Assembly: GCA_917880885.1 (NCBI GenBank)
Contig: OU862931.1
Span: forward strand, 15,294,736 to 15,358,735
Direction: 5' to 3'
From: Limnephilus marmoratus
Lineage: Eukaryota; Arthropoda; Insecta; Trichoptera; Limnephilidae
Length of the DNA stretch: 64,000 bases
How positions within the stretch are numbered: position 1 is the stretch's first letter; the number at the start of each line of letters is the position of its first letter. The notes under the pieces were generated by a model. It had not been told where the DNA came from. It did not search any database and worked only from the letters and a program-made list of their open reading frames with translations. The translations under genes were made by a program, and so were the position numbers. Below are positions 19,806-30,044 of this stretch, piece after piece.

Positions 19806-20362
19806 TGTAGCAACCACGCATTGTTGCTACGTCACGTGTTGGATTACGCCCGAAACGTATCGATATTTCCAGAGGCGTCGCCGGTGTTCAATTGTATGCG
19901 AGCGAAATTACTAGAGAGATCGACTGCCGCCGGGCATGGTCGATGCACAACTGAATGTAGGTAAATACCTACTTCGCCGGGACAGAGGCGTGGATTTACC
20001 TACCTAGCGCACATTCCAGAAAAGGAACGAACCATTGTACGCTTGAAATGCACAGGTTCTAGTGCCTTCCAGTGACTAGCCGAAGTGACGATTTACTACT
20101 AATACTCTACTCGCCGGGCCATATAAAAGGACGCCTAGGAACAGCGAGAATTCAGTATTCATTCAACTTACCACGGAGCAGTTGCCTCGTCTATCCGCGA
20201 TCAACCTTGACCCAGTGTGTACTATTGATATCGTAAAATTGTACGCTAACCGTTTATTGTGCTCACGTATTATAATTATTGTGTGGACTCATTAAAGGCT
20301 ATTATTACACGCAAACTCGTTTCCTTCATTCAATCATCAGCCACGACACTTGAGTACCCACA
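19806..20362 (+). repeat. 3' LTR of Gypsy element
   Basis: Identical to the 5' LTR except T at 19909. It is followed by the CTAT target duplication (20363-20366). Confidence 0.97.
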
Positions 20363-20366
20363 CTAT

Positions 20367-20960
20367 GATATTTTGCCGCTGGTCATAAACTGCTTTGCTG
20401 ACGAGTAATTTGACCATGGCATTTTGAATTAACTGTACATGTCGCTTGTTTGTCTTACATGAGTGCCCCCAAGAAGTTATACCATATCTCACATTAGATT
20501 CAGCCAGGGACAAATAAATTAATTTCAGGCACATAATATTTAAGTTGATACAGTTTGCCTACAACCGTTCTAAGGCGCTTACATAGCTTAACAATATGGA
20601 TATCCCATTTCATATTACAATCCACCGTCACCCTAAAAGTAGACATATTCTTCGACTAGGTCAATACTTCCATAGGCGCAGGACTGTATACAGTTATTGT
20701 TTATTTAAGGAGATGAGATTTTAATCGAACCAGTTTTTTAGTATTTGCTAGGTTATTAATAATATTCCAATCAATTCACTTATTAGTTCAATTATTATGG
20801 CAGTATCATCAGCATAAGATATTTTATATTATATTTTTTTCCTTCTAATCTTGGTGTGAGTATATCATTTAGGAAGATGATAAACATTAACGGTCCCGGT
20901 ATATATTGCCAGTGTATTTTGCCAACCTCTGCCACAATGCGGACTATTTATTGCCTCACA
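20367..20960 (-). pseudogene. Non-LTR retrotransposon RT fragment
   Basis: In shifting minus-strand frames I read PGPLMFIIFLNDIL (about 20855-20905), YADDTAIIIELI (about 20780-20818, the RT active site YADD) and, nearer the Gypsy element, LYLSLAESNVRYGITSWGHS (about 20450-20520). These are, in order, the B' region, the catalytic box and the thumb-like C-terminal segment of LINE reverse transcriptases of the Jockey/CR1/I kind. Frameshifts and stops make it a relic. The Gypsy insertion lies at its 3' side. Confidence 0.75.
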
Positions 20961-22560
20961 CTAGATAATATTATGGATTGCAATAATATTTTTTTTAAAC
21001 ATCAGTTATTACATTGATATACGTCACACGATAATTATTTTTGTTCATTATAATTCGTAACTCATAACATATTTTGATAATTTTATCTACACAAGCATGC
21101 TGACATTATTGTTTCGATTTTGTAAGCAAAAAAAAAAACAACAAAAAAGCGGCGTTCCATGAACTATCTTTGCTGCACATTATCAAAAAAATCATTTGTG
21201 CAGTTCACACGCAGTAGAAGTGAAACCTTCAGAAAACGAAACTTCGTGGGAATCTTATGAATGCCGAGTATCAGGATTGGGATAATTATAGGGTTTATTT
21301 ATTATAATATTGTTACCAAGTTTAAAAATTAATTTACATTTTATTCTACGAAGCACTGCACAAAGAGGAGGCCGACAGGCTACGAACCACCGCACAAAGA
21401 GTACACCGATTAGTCTACCTCATTCTCTCGCAGGCTAAATCCAATAAATGTACGTGTTTGTCTCTTTTTAATGTCGCTCGTTTCTGTTTCATCGAGTTTC
21501 AAATCACAACGATGCTAAGGAACACTTAAAAAAGTGAACATGACATCACTTTTGTTGCAAAATATTATCGCTTTGGCCAAAAAATAAAAAAAACTTTTTT
21601 TTGTAAATTTGAAATTTTGTTAAAATCGCATTGTATTCACAAAAAATAAAGTAAATTTAACCAAAATGACACGAATTTCTCCAAAAATAACGCGATTTTT
21701 TCAGGCCCCTATTCATAAGTTTTGAATCATGTTTTATTTGAATGTTTGCAAGAAACGAGTTCCAATTTAAATAATTTCACGGCTTCATCATTTTTTTTTT
21801 ATTTCGTAGTTTTCGCACCTGATAAGAATACTTTCATGAAAATGAGGCTCTTATTTCCCCCTAAATACTGCCCGGTAACAACGTTCAAACTTAAATGTAG
21901 ATTCGTTCTTTCAAAAAAATTAGAGTCCTTGCGAGAGCCTTGAAGGAGTAACCATCTGTTACTTATACCAGGGCGGGTAAGTGGTGGATACCTCCACTGC
22001 CCGGTAACAATGACGGTAGTTCAGAATAGATATACCGAGTAACGAGTATGTCAGCACTTTCGCTCGTCATTTTATACGTATTATTTATTATGTACATGTC
22101 CGGTACCCCTGATCTGTTATTTTATGGATATTGTGTTATTGAACTTATGTCTTATTTTTTATTGAAATTTTTGTATTAAATCTCGTTTTTTAACATATTT
22201 AAATAATAGGCTCCTTTAGTTCTAGTGAATTCTGGTAAAAAAATTATCCGGTCGTTTTTTTAAATAAATATCTTCATAACACGTTTTAATTATGTAAACT
22301 TTTCGCGAACCATCTAAAACTGCTTTCCACCCATTGGAGACCTCTGTAATAACTGAAAGCAGTCACGGGATCTGAACCGCCAGTACTAAATGTTCGAATA
22401 AGTGTTTAATTTTTTTTTAAATGATTGTAAAATTGCAACAAAAATTCGCCTCCCAAGAATTATTATCTTTACATAGTATGAAGCAAAGTCGCTCCCGCTG
22501 TCTGTACGCTGAGATCTTTTAAACTAAGCAATGAAATTTAATGCGGTTTTCGCCAAAGAT
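20961..22560. other. Low-information AT-rich interval
   Basis: No gene is recognised. Small shared motifs are present. A short repeat with TTCACACGCAGTAGAAGTG (about 21205-21225) is also found at 6051. CTGCCCGGTAACAA occurs twice (21867 and 21998). TTCGTTCTTTCAAAAAAATT (about 21902) with a following GAGCCTTGAAGGAGTAA recurs at about 51416 at the end of a LINE fragment, so 21700-21960 probably contains LINE 3' sequence. Confidence 0.4.
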
Positions 22561-22789
22561 TTAATAAATGAAGACAATATTAGCGAAACTCAATCGAAAA
22601 TCTGGAGACAATCTTGGATTTCCGGACCACAGCTCTACCGACTGAGCTAAGGTGTCTCTATCCGATTCGGTCATGTTTAACTGTATCATACTTCGACTAA
22701 GAACTACCAACATTATCTACATTTTCATAACGCATATTTTATTTAAATGGATAAAAAATTATCCCGACCCTATCTACATAGCATTTAGT

Positions 22790-23112
22790 TCGGGTTTGAA
22801 TCTTGCAATCGTTTATTGGATAACCAACGCCTCTGTCATAGGTCACCCAAGTGGTTCGCTACGTTTGGTGATTTAGCAGGGGTGCCGGGGTTCATGGAGT
22901 GAGGTTTGTCTAGGTCTTGGAGGCGGATGACCAGGACACACTGAACGCCAGGTTCCTACCCACTGCTTAAACCCTTTTCCCCTTCCCAGAACTCTCCTCC
23001 CCTTCCGTTCCTTAAAAAAAACCCTCCACACAGCATCCCCAAAGATGACTTAGGTCCTGAGGGAAATTATTTTCCTCAGAGCCTCCTGTGTGGAGCTCAT
23101 GTAAAAAAAATC
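22790..23112 (+). mobile_element. SINE family 2, copy 1
   Basis: This copy shows the family blocks in order: ATTGGATAACCAACGCCTCT, GGTCACCCAAGTGGTTCGCT, ACGTTTGGTGATTTAGCAGG, the middle CCTACCCACTGC, and the 3' end CCTCCTGTGTGGAGCTCATG followed by an A-run. Other copies lie at 32549-33160, 47508, 48797, 49650 and 49980. Its origin is not clear. I see no good tRNA boxes, so the SINE label rests on length, non-coding nature and the A-tail. Confidence 0.7.
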
Positions 23113-23212
23113 TTACATAAAGATAGCAGTCAATAAAATGGGCGTTAAGAAAATGAAGATAATGTTGGTGGTTCTTAGTCGAATCATAATACAGTTAAAA
23201 ATGACCGAATCG

Positions 23213-23290
23213 GATAGAGATACCATAGCTCAGTTGGTAGAGCTGTGGCCCGGAAATCCAAAAGTCCTGGGTTCGAGTGCCAATATCTTT
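23213..23290 (+). repeat. tRNA-like sequence in right inverted arm
   Basis: A-box TAGCTCAGTTGGTAGAGC (23227-23244) and B-box-like GGGTTCGAGTGCC (23270-23282) are at normal tRNA distance. The acceptor and anticodon stems do not pair well and the mirrored copy at about 22612-22660 is deleted. I therefore call it a tRNA-derived SINE head, not a tRNA gene. Confidence 0.6.
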
Positions 23291-23379
23291 TTCCGGTTTT
23301 TCCGTCTCCAGATTTTCGATTGAGTTTCGCTAATATTGTCTTCATTTAATTAAATGTTTCAATTCTGAATGGTGATCAT

Positions 23380-24170
23380 TAGAGACCGGATTATATGCAA
23401 ATGCATATTTGCATATTTGGACCCTTTTTAGCGGTAGTTGCATATTTTAGCAAAAAAATTGAGATCTTGCATATTTACGCTCGATCTCATTCATCGTTCA
23501 CATAGTGACACTATAAACGTCAGATGGCTAAATGCGCGGCTAGTGAACTTATCGCCCCGCGAGTAGTGAAAACTCTTGAAACTCATGGATTGGCATTGAA
23601 TGAACTATTCAGGTTATGAAGAAAATTCGCCTCATGAATTCCTGGTTGCCAAAACTATTTCCGCGTAAACTCAAAGAAAATTTTGAAAACTTACTAAACA
23701 ATAACCCAGGGTTTGAACCCTTGTGCCAAATTGATAGTTTCATCAACGGGGCAGGTGAAATTTTGCCCGGCACAATAAGTTCAAAAATCGCACCCAAATT
23801 TCAATTCTGTCCAGTCACATCAATAGGCGTAGAACGCTCCTTTTTCCGTTTACAAAAATATATTACGATCGTAGACACAATTTGTCTACAGAACATTTAG
23901 AACAGTACTTAGTCATATACGTTTTTAAAGGTAAATTGTAAATTTCATTGTTAAATACATTTTGTAATTGATTTTTCGAAAATACAATTATTATCATTGA
24001 GAACTAATAGCTTACTAAAATAAAAAAAAATATTTAAAAAAGACATCTTGTATTATTTCATGTTGCATATTTTGGCCCTTTTTTGGATTTTCGTGCATAT
24101 TTTAGCTATCTTTAATGCATATTTGCACGCATATTATGGGCTGTTTTTGTTGCATATAATCCGGTCTTTA
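23380..24170 (+). mobile_element. hAT element with perfect 8-bp TSD
   Basis: A 791-bp element. Both ends carry 21-bp inverted repeats (core ACCGGATTATATGCAA) with one mismatch, and it is flanked by GTGATCAT at 23372-23379 and 24171-24178. Several GCATATTT subterminal repeats cluster at each end (about four per side), likely transposase-binding sites. The interior holds only a C-terminal transposase fragment, so the copy is non-autonomous. Confidence 0.93.
23616..23935 (+). pseudogene. hAT transposase C-terminal fragment
   Basis: The frame at 23616-23900 begins near KIRLMNSWLPKLFPRKLKEN and reaches CPVTSIGVERSFFRLQ, the hATC dimerisation signature (P-x-S-x2-VERSFS). A single-base shift at about 23855 changes frame. 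In the next frame RRHNLSTEHLEQYLVIYVF continues the domain to about 23930. The RNase-H-like catalytic region is absent. The fragment belongs to the hAT family whose TIRs surround it. Confidence 0.8.
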
Positions 24171-24639
24171 GTGATCATACCCCAGAGCGGCACTTTTCAG
24201 AATGAAAGATACTGAGACTATCTTTCATTCTGAAACGTGCCGCAAACATAGTATATATTGTTTAAATGAATTAATTGTGAAATAACACAAATTAATAAAA
24301 TGAAATTTATTTGCGCACGCCGGGATTCGATCCCGCGACTTTCGAATTGTAAGTCTTTGCTCTTCGACCACGGTGGCCCTCATCTTCATAAAGTCATGAG
24401 TTCTAGTTCATGAACACTTTGAGAATCGGAAAATATCATTTGTTTTTGTAGTATTTACGAGATATTTCATAATAAATAATATTTTACTATCATCGTTGAT
24501 AATAAAATATTTACATATGTAGCAATAATATTAATTTACTTGTTTTATGAGGTGACCCCAAAATATTTCAATGTTATCGTTTCATTGCATTTTTTATATC
24601 TTATCTCAGTTATTTAATTATACTTACTTCTAGTACATG

Positions 24640-24870
24640 TGCATAGCGACTATTGTGAAAATAACTTTGTTCACACAAGAGCCCAACTTTCTGGAGCGAG
24701 TAGAACTATGACACACCCAATAGGGAAGGAAGTTGCGATTTAAAGGGGGTGAGGAAGAGGGAAATACCTGGCTAGTATTCAATCGGGTCACTAAACACAG
24801 ATAAAGCCATTTTAAGCAATAATACGACTCCGAATAGTGAACTTGCACTAGGTCGATACTAAGAGTACCT
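24640..24870 (-). mobile_element. SINE family 1, degraded copy
   Basis: Reverse-strand body blocks are recognisable (CACACAAGAGCCCAACTTTC, ATACCTGGCTAGTATTCAAT, GGTCACTAAACACAG, GTCGATACTAAGAG). Overall it is clearly more diverged than the other copies. The tRNA head is missing. Confidence 0.65.
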
Positions 24871-24952
24871 ATCTACGTATTATATATTATGATAATGACG
24901 AAAAATTATCTCACTTTAGCCTTTAACATAGTGATATTAGTGACCGGCCAAC

Positions 24953-25137
24953 TCAAATAAACCAACTCAGAAGTACCTCAGAAAGGTCATTAAGAGTGAT
25001 AATAAAAGAAATATTTAAAAAAAATTGTTAAATACGTTAAGTTAGGTTCGGGTTACCTGCTATTTTAAAAAAAAATCATAGCTTTTAATGACCTTAATGA
25101 GATGGTTCCGAGTTGGTTTCATTCTGAGTTGGAGTTG
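24953..25137. mobile_element. MITE family M1, copy 2
   Basis: CCAACTCAGAAGTACCTCAG at the left and ATGGTTCCGAGTTGGTTTC with TTCTGAGTTGG at the right. Its interior is the complement of copy 1 at 7506-7684, so the two insertions are in opposite orientation. Confidence 0.8.
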
Positions 25138-25380
25138 AACCATTGATATTATACACTGAAGCATTTCTAGGGTGATATTTTATGTCATTCAATTCGAAAT
25201 CATTAAAATAAAGGCAACTATGTTGCAATGATTTTGTCCATCGTTCTACATAGATAAGACGACTAGAAATGTCAATATTACAGTAACGGAACGCTCGAGA
25301 AGTTAAAAAAAAAATTATAATTTTTCGGAGTTTCTTCATTCATCTCACTCCCTTAATAATTTGAAATTAGAAATTCCCTA

Positions 25381-25979
25381 TAGTCCAGTCAATGAGTGGT
25401 CCAAAAGGAGGTGTAGAGTGCGTGAGCTGGTACCTATGCGATTCCTTCAGAAACTTGTTCACGGTGCTTGTAATAAGATAAAAACAGCTTTTTCTAAAAA
25501 TGACAACATTTTACGAAAAAACTTTAAATTGCTGTAAATATTTACTGGTTGGTGTGCATACCTACATATATATTCTAAAAGGAAATTGAATTCTTTACAA
25601 CTTCTTTTCAGTTTCTTTCTTTGATGAATATTTTAGACGAAATGAAGGAATGTTTGATGAAAATGTGAGGTAAAATGACTTTTTTCGAAAATATCTACAT
25701 TTGTGGAGCGTGTAACTCAAAAACGGCTGGGATTTCGAAAACTACGTATAGAATAAAAGATGTAGATAATTTTATGAGCTTTTACGTATTGGAAAAAAAA
25801 TTTCCTCTGCGACGCACAGTTTTCGAGATATAAGTGGAAACCCGAAAATTGGGACCTCCCCACCCCCTCTACCCCCTAGCTTACCACCTAGACGTCAGGA
25901 CTTTTAGTATGTTCAATGTTAAGGAATCACTTAGGTCCCTGCTCACGCACTCTACACACCTCCTTCCGTGACTGGACTT
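25381..25979. mobile_element. Long-TIR family (PIN-CXC transposon), 599-bp deletion derivative
   Basis: Starts TAGTCCAGTCA and ends TGACTGGACT(T), with CTA on each side (25378-25380 and 25980-25982). It contains about 90 bp of the left TIR joined directly to the right TIR (from GTAATAAGATAAAAACAGC onward). It is therefore a MITE-like derivative of the elements at 33540-38779 and 41382-44590. No coding sequence. Confidence 0.88.
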
Positions 25980-25982
25980 CTA

Positions 25983-26890
25983 CTGATAATTCCAGCACTG
26001 ATGCGATCTTCAATACTATTGTAAAATTGTCAGTGGCGCAGCGGTAAATTTCGCAGAGCGGGTTAAGTGGCCGCTACACTGTCAACGTATGGACATAAAG
26101 CAGCTCTTTACGAGAAACATTCTGGTTAATTTACACCGACAGATGGCCCCGGTATACTTATAAACAATATACCGACGATTTAAGGAAAATACGATATTCT
26201 TACTTACCCAAAATATAACTAAGAGCAATGCTGTGTAAAAGTAAAATGTAAAAAGTAAAAGTAAGAAGACTGCCTTTTATGACGGGCAAACCTGTCAGCT
26301 GAAATATAACTACAGCGGAATTTCTTCGGTGAGTAATGAGCGGTTCCAGTTTTCACCGCTAGAGTTTTTGTCAGTTTTTCAGTACGAAATCCTGGCGTAA
26401 AAGTGTTAATTTTTCAGTACAAATAAAATATGCGCACACCCCTTCGTTGCAAAATGAGCCTTACTGTCGGTTAAACTTAAGGGACAGAGCGTTCCTTTTT
26501 TCGCGAGACTGCCGAGGGCTTAAAAAAATTGCGCGAATGCTTTTACCTTAACCAGTATCGTAATAATTGTAGGTATGTACATGCAGTAGGTAGTTGGTTA
26601 GAAAATGGTATGTAAGACACAAGACACAACACCTCTGTAGTGTGAATATTATTAGTTGCATGAAAAACCATGAACAAATACAACGGAATTCAATACTTAC
26701 AACTCGTGCCTACCATGTCCTCAACCAACTCTTGCAGTTCGTGTAAGATGGAAGTAAGAAACTAATTACAGTTTTACCAACAAGCAACAATGTTATATAA
26801 TGTTAAGTAATGTTAAAATATTATATAATGAACCTAACGACCTTTTCATTAAGATGGCCCGACCTCCAGATGAATTGTGTGGGTGTATTT
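25983..26890. other. No recognisable gene
   Basis: Mixed AT-rich sequence. GGCGCAGCGGTAAATTTCGC (26035-26054) resembles a tRNA A-box region, but no B box follows. A short AAAGTAAAATGTAAAAAGT low-complexity run lies at about 26240. Nothing else can be supported. Confidence 0.4.
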
Positions 26891-26894
26891 ATTA

Positions 26895-27310
26895 ATTACT
26901 GGCTGGTTCCCGGCATGCGTTGCTATGCCATTTAATAAAGAAATTGTTTTACCCTGCGTGTCCTTTCCCATTCGTCACGTTCCCCTTCCGCCTCCCCTTC
27001 CTCTCCCGCCTCCTCTTCCCCTCTCGCGTTCCCACTCCGATTCCTAGACCTTCCCTCTCCCCCCTCCACTCCCCCCTTCTCTCGTCCCACGAAGTTCCCC
27101 TCCCCCGTCCCGCATTCCATACATTTAGTCCCAGCACATTCAGTTTTCAAACGCTCGCGTGCCACCTACTGCAATTTTTTATACAAATTTCATAATGCCA
27201 GAGCTCACCAGTAGTTTTATACAAACCTTGTCCTGACAATAACGAACACAAAAATAAAAGAATTATCCAATTTGGTGCAGTCGTTCGGAAGTTATGCGCG
27301 TACATACATT
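26895..27310 (+). repeat. Pyrimidine-tract repeat family, copy 2
   Basis: GGTTCCCGGCATGCGTTGCT (26906-26925), then a C/T-rich tract (26950-27120), then the shared flank TTTCATAATGCCAGAGCTCA and GAATTATCCAATTTGGTGCA. The inverse terminus, GCATGCCGGGAACCAG, matches the 3'-end layout of the copy ending at 40102. Any translation of the tract is an artefact of composition. Confidence 0.8.
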
Positions 27311-29300
27311 TCACCTCATCATGTATCCCACGAAGTCGGCTACAATTGTATCTAGCTCTTGTTTGTATCAGGTCAATAACACGACTCCACCAACATAACA
27401 GTGACAAACTGTCGTAGTATCGGTTCGCGAAGAGAAATTTAATTTAACGAAATTAAAAATTAAAATGCATTATTTTCCGCCAGCCGTGATGCAAAAAGTT
27501 TCCTTTTATAGTGATTAAGGCGAATCTAAAGTTTTTTTCTAAAAATTATTCGTAATAGCCAGATGGACACTAATCCCAAAAAATTACCAAAGAAAATATT
27601 TAAACATAACGTGGCCTTATCTTGGAACTGCATTAGGGAAATTTAGTTAGAACCTGATGCAATGAATTATTATGCTTTGGCTGTTTGGGTATTATGGTTT
27701 TGAGTGTACCTTTAACCTTTTAATACTTTTTATTATTTCTTTTATTATTTAAAAAATGGTACAAAAATTACATGTTTTTATGTATTCTATAAAGTTTTTT
27801 TCTTAAAAAACAATATTATTTATTATGTCTTACACTTTTTTTTAACAAAGGTCGTGTTAAAAAGGCGGAGACAACGAATGAAAACAATTCATAATATTTA
27901 TACTCTTTCATAGATAGCGCGAATTTAATTACGTATTTTCAAAAAGCATTTTACAATTAGATATTCTTCTAACAAACACAATATAATCACTGATACAATA
28001 TTGATTTGTTAGCCTTTTTAGAAAGATTTTAGTTTTTTTTATGGACTAAAATATTTGTTCATATTCATAATTCGTATGTACGGGCAAAAAATTAATTCAT
28101 CTTAATATTTTAACCATTCAAAAATTTGAAATTGTTTTCAGATGGTCAAAATATTTTCGCTTTACAATAAAATGCAAATATTTGGAATATTTCTGAGCAC
28201 ATTCAAACACCACAAACTGTTTTCGAAAGGTAATGAAATACGCTTTGAAATTATAAAATTCGAAATAAACATAATTTTTTTTATTATAAAAATTTTGCAT
28301 ACAAACATAAAAAAGTTTTCAAAATGGCTCACCTTACCTTACTTTTTCTAACTAAAGTTACTGATACTTAATAAAAAAATTTCAAAAACACATAATATTT
28401 TATTAGACAAATGTACAACAAACACATATTATTGTTATCTATGTAAAAATAATTTAGAAAAAATTCCCGAAGTCTCAAATTTTTTTTTCAATTTGCGATT
28501 CAAAACTTTGTGTACATAAAAGTGTACATTTTACTTTGTTGGTGGCTATTTTTTAGATTGGAATATAAAGCGTGGTGTTTTTCCTTTCTAACAACTATTA
28601 GAACATATTTCTAACTATGATAGTTAAGGGAGTTACAGCGTTTTATATGAGACCTATGTGTGTTGTGACAAATATGGTCCCTGTGATTAAACGGGTTAAA
28701 GCATAACTTGTAAAAAGCGTTTTTCCGCGAAATAAATAAACTAGTGCCATCTATGAAAGAGTATGCTTAGAATTATTTTAAGTATCACTTTAAATTTAAA
28801 TATTTCACAGAAGATTCAAATTGAAAATCTGTAAATGATGTTGAGAAATCGCCTTTGCAAACTTTGACACCTCACAACAAGATACAGTAAAAGTTAGAAC
28901 CCTCTCCAACCAAAGTAAAGATGTAGTTATAAGTTTTAAGTAATGCATAATTTCAACAGATGCGAGAACAGCGACATCTTTGAAATCGTGCAGTAGGTTG
29001 ATTCGTTGATTGTTAACTTACGTATTTTTAATTAATTTGTCATTTTCCTTACCGACATCTATCGACAATTTTTCGTAGTATTTTCACTTAACGTAGATTA
29101 TAGGTTGCAGTTTGCGGTACGTGGATTGACATTGCAACTTGCGATATAGATAATTTGTCGGTCTTCTGGCATTGTGAACTTAATATTACGTCGAATATTA
29201 TCAAAGCCACCTAATTTTAGTAGATACAATATTGTATGTAACTACTTTATCATTTAACAAAGGTATTATTTATTTAGAGTGGTTTTTTTAAATTTGGAGT
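27311..29300. other. AT-rich interval with possible TIR element
   Basis: ATACTCTTTCATAGATAGC (about 27900-27918) and its inverse GCCATCTATGAAAGAGTAT (28744-28762) face each other about 840 bp apart. They could be the ends of a DNA transposon, but no target duplication or transposase was recognised. The remainder is AT-rich with no open frame of note. Confidence 0.35.
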
Positions 29301-29308
29301 ATGTACAT

Positions 29309-29852
29309 AAAACCGTAAATATTTCCCTATCGAATCCACGCTCAAAACACACTTTAAAAAATTAAAACAAATTGTGCTAGGTAGATTACAGTTAGTAATA
29401 AGTAATTCAGTAACCGGAATTGAAAAATATTGCATTTTAATGGTTATTTTGTTATCTTTAAAACGCGAAATGTCATTTCTCAAGAAACGCCATGTTGTTA
29501 TTACGACGGCAAACGTCTCGCGTGATTTTTCGTGTTTATGAAAACGAACAAAATAATGATTACTACGCATTTCCGAAGATTGCAATTCGTACTTATTATT
29601 ATCTAACTGACAGAAAGTTATTATTTCTTTTAAAAATGCGTATTTCATCGCCGTAATTAACATGGTGGTCCTTGAAAAATTACATTTCGCGTTTTTTAAA
29701 TTAAAAAAAAAATTAAACGCAATATTTTTCAATTCCGGTTACTGAATTACTTATTACTAACAATTATCTACCTACTACAAAATGTTTTAATTTTTTAAAG
29801 TGTGTTTTGAGCGTGGACTCGATAGGGAAATATTTACCCATAAAACTTTAAA
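29309..29852. repeat. Long hairpin: ~225-bp inverted arms
   Basis: The left arm (about 29309-29530) and right arm (about 29625-29852) are reverse complements over almost their whole length, with small indels, around a loop of roughly 95 bp. Shared blocks include AAATATTTCCCTATCGA, ACGCTCAAAACACACTTTAA, GTAATAAGTAATTCAGTAAC and ACATTTCGCGTTTT. A minus-strand open frame (29274-29732) crosses the loop but has no recognisable domain. It could be a fold-back transposon or a source of hairpin RNA. Confidence 0.85.
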
Positions 29853-30044
29853 ATAATATTTTTACGCATAATAACAATATTTAAATGTACTGTAAATGGA
29901 CTGAAGGCTGCACGGCCTTAGGTACACAATTTGCGCACTAGCGGTCAGCCGCGTGGGCGGTTAACCGCGCACCTGGCAACATTTTTTATTTTAATATGCA
30001 ACCGCTCATATTTGTGCGCACTAAACCTCCGAAAATAAGTTTTT

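Larger units (their letters stand above)
15049..20362 (+). mobile_element. Gypsy LTR retrotransposon, CsRn1-like, near intact
   Basis: A 5314-bp element with 557-bp LTRs (15049-15605 and 19806-20362) that start TGTAGC and end CCCACA. It is flanked by the 4-bp duplication CTAT (15045-15048 and 20363-20366). The LTRs differ at a single position (15152 A against 19909 T), so the insertion is young. Internal order is tRNA primer site, gag, pol (protease, RT, RNase H, integrase), polypurine tract. There is no envelope gene. The CHCC Gag box and a tRNA-Trp-like primer site point to the CsRn1 clade of Gypsy. It may still be capable of movement. It landed next to an older LINE fragment that continues from 20366. 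Confidence 0.97.
22567..23349. repeat. Inverted pair of tRNA-like repeats around SINE 2
   Basis: The left arm (22567-22740) and right arm (23126-23349) are reverse complements. They share outer ends with GAAGACAATATTAGCGAAAC, a tRNA-like core, TCCGATTCGGTCAT and an inner GACTAAGAACYACCAACATT. The left arm lacks about 45 bp (the B-box side) present in the right arm. A SINE-2 copy occupies the space between. It is either a fold-back element or two SINEs inserted in opposite directions. Confidence 0.75.
23354..24385 (-). mobile_element. SINE family 1 copy split by a hAT insertion
   Basis: The minus-strand SINE starts (tRNA head) near 24385, with the B box read as GGGATCGAATCCC complement at about 24329-24343. 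It runs down to 24171, is interrupted by the hAT at 23380-24170, and resumes with TTTCAATTCTGAATGGTGAT (23357-23376). The part beyond is truncated at the neighbouring inverted-repeat element. Confidence 0.8.

Noticed and set aside
23213..23290. Functional tRNA gene
   Set aside because: A and B boxes are present, but stems do not pair properly and the sequence is part of an inverted repeat. The same applies to the heads at 4346, 6508, 45218 and 48686.
29274..29732. Minus-strand gene of 152 codons
   Set aside because: Frame spans a large hairpin, has no recognisable domain and ends within the repeat arm.
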